34,301 nt of DNA, from positions 1 through 34,301 of the forward strand of contig JAUCSE010000084.1 in the NCBI GenBank assembly GCA_030445275.1, read 5' to 3'. A program made the translations under genes and the position numbers. Shown piece after piece: positions 34,178-34,301 of the stretch (its first letter is position 1; each line of letters begins with the position of its first letter). This stretch comes from Mucilaginibacter sp. Its GTDB lineage: Bacteria; Bacteroidota; Bacteroidia; Sphingobacteriales; Sphingobacteriaceae. Under the pieces are notes generated by a model. That model saw nothing but the letters and a program-made list of their open reading frames with translations. It was not told where the DNA came from and did not search any database.

Positions 34178-34301
34178 GGGCACTGAAAAAGTCCCCTTAA
34201 TATTTTAGACTGGAAAAAGGCAGTCAAAAATTCAATTTGACGCTCTGAGAATCGTTTATACGAAACCGAGATATGTCGTTCCCTCCTGTGGGGTAAGGAA
34301 A
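34178..34301. mobile_element. Possible insertion-sequence end, cut by window edge
   Basis: The stretch GGGCACTGAAAAAGTCCCC (34178-34196) resembles the CACTGAAAAAGT-type termini of IS1182-like elements, and also forms a small dyad (GGGcACT/AGTCCC). The ~105 bp after it contain no ORF start that I can support, as expected for an IS leader. No transposase or target-site duplication is visible here, so this is tentative. Confidence 0.3.

Noticed and set aside
1..34301. CRISPR arrays, tRNA or rRNA genes
   Set aside because: No regularly spaced repeats, cloverleaf-like segments or rRNA-like sequence were seen on either strand by eye.

Overview
The window looks like part of a chromosome of a soil- or plant-associated Bacteroidota, most likely of the Sphingobacteriaceae (Mucilaginibacter/Pedobacter type). 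The evidence is a SusC/SusD pair, Bacteroidota-type promoters (TTG/TTTG, 19 bp, TAnnTTTR), small proteins of the HYC_CC_PP type, and many secreted glycan-degrading enzymes. Every gene I could support is on the + strand. The genus is an inference.

Left edge (1-124): the 3' end of a group II intron, with a canonical domain V and domain VI. It ends 35 bp before the first gene. Block 1 (160-13650) is a long, tightly packed run of secreted carbohydrate enzymes: GH2 beta-galactosidase-like, two tandem CE12 rhamnogalacturonan acetylesterases, a Tat-exported GH43-like beta-propeller protein, an unclassified six-hairpin glycosidase, GH105 unsaturated rhamnogalacturonyl hydrolase, GH31, GH43 and an S1 sulfatase. 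CE12 plus GH105 plus GH2/GH43 points to the side chains and oligosaccharides of rhamnogalacturonan I (pectin). No polysaccharide lyase or GH28 is present here.

Block 2 (13706-22178) is a copper/silver resistance cluster lying inside the carbohydrate locus. It holds three small exported Cys-rich or HYC_CC_PP-like proteins, a stand-alone heavy-metal-binding-domain protein, a CusA-type RND pump, a TolC-like outer-membrane channel and two consecutive CusB-like adaptors that each carry an N-terminal heavy-metal-binding domain. The pump is split into two overlapping ORFs by a -1 frame change, although all three copper-relay methionines are kept. No metal-responsive regulator is visible.

Block 3 (22385-34105) resumes the carbohydrate locus: SusC, SusD, a strong terminator, a GntR-headed regulator with a LacI-type sensor domain, a sodium:solute symporter, two unclassified six-hairpin glycosidase-like proteins and a small secreted protein. 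The susC promoter and the promoter of the right-hand hydrolase pair share a nearly identical 20-bp direct-repeat element just after the -7 box. This is a good candidate operator for the GntR/LacI-type regulator encoded between them. The last ~125 bp carry a possible insertion-sequence end, so the locus may be flanked by mobile elements on both sides.

Model (inference): SusC/SusD import pectic oligosaccharides, the exported enzymes deacetylate and trim them, the symporter takes up the released sugar, and the GntR-type regulator senses it. The copper cluster appears to be a functionally separate insert.
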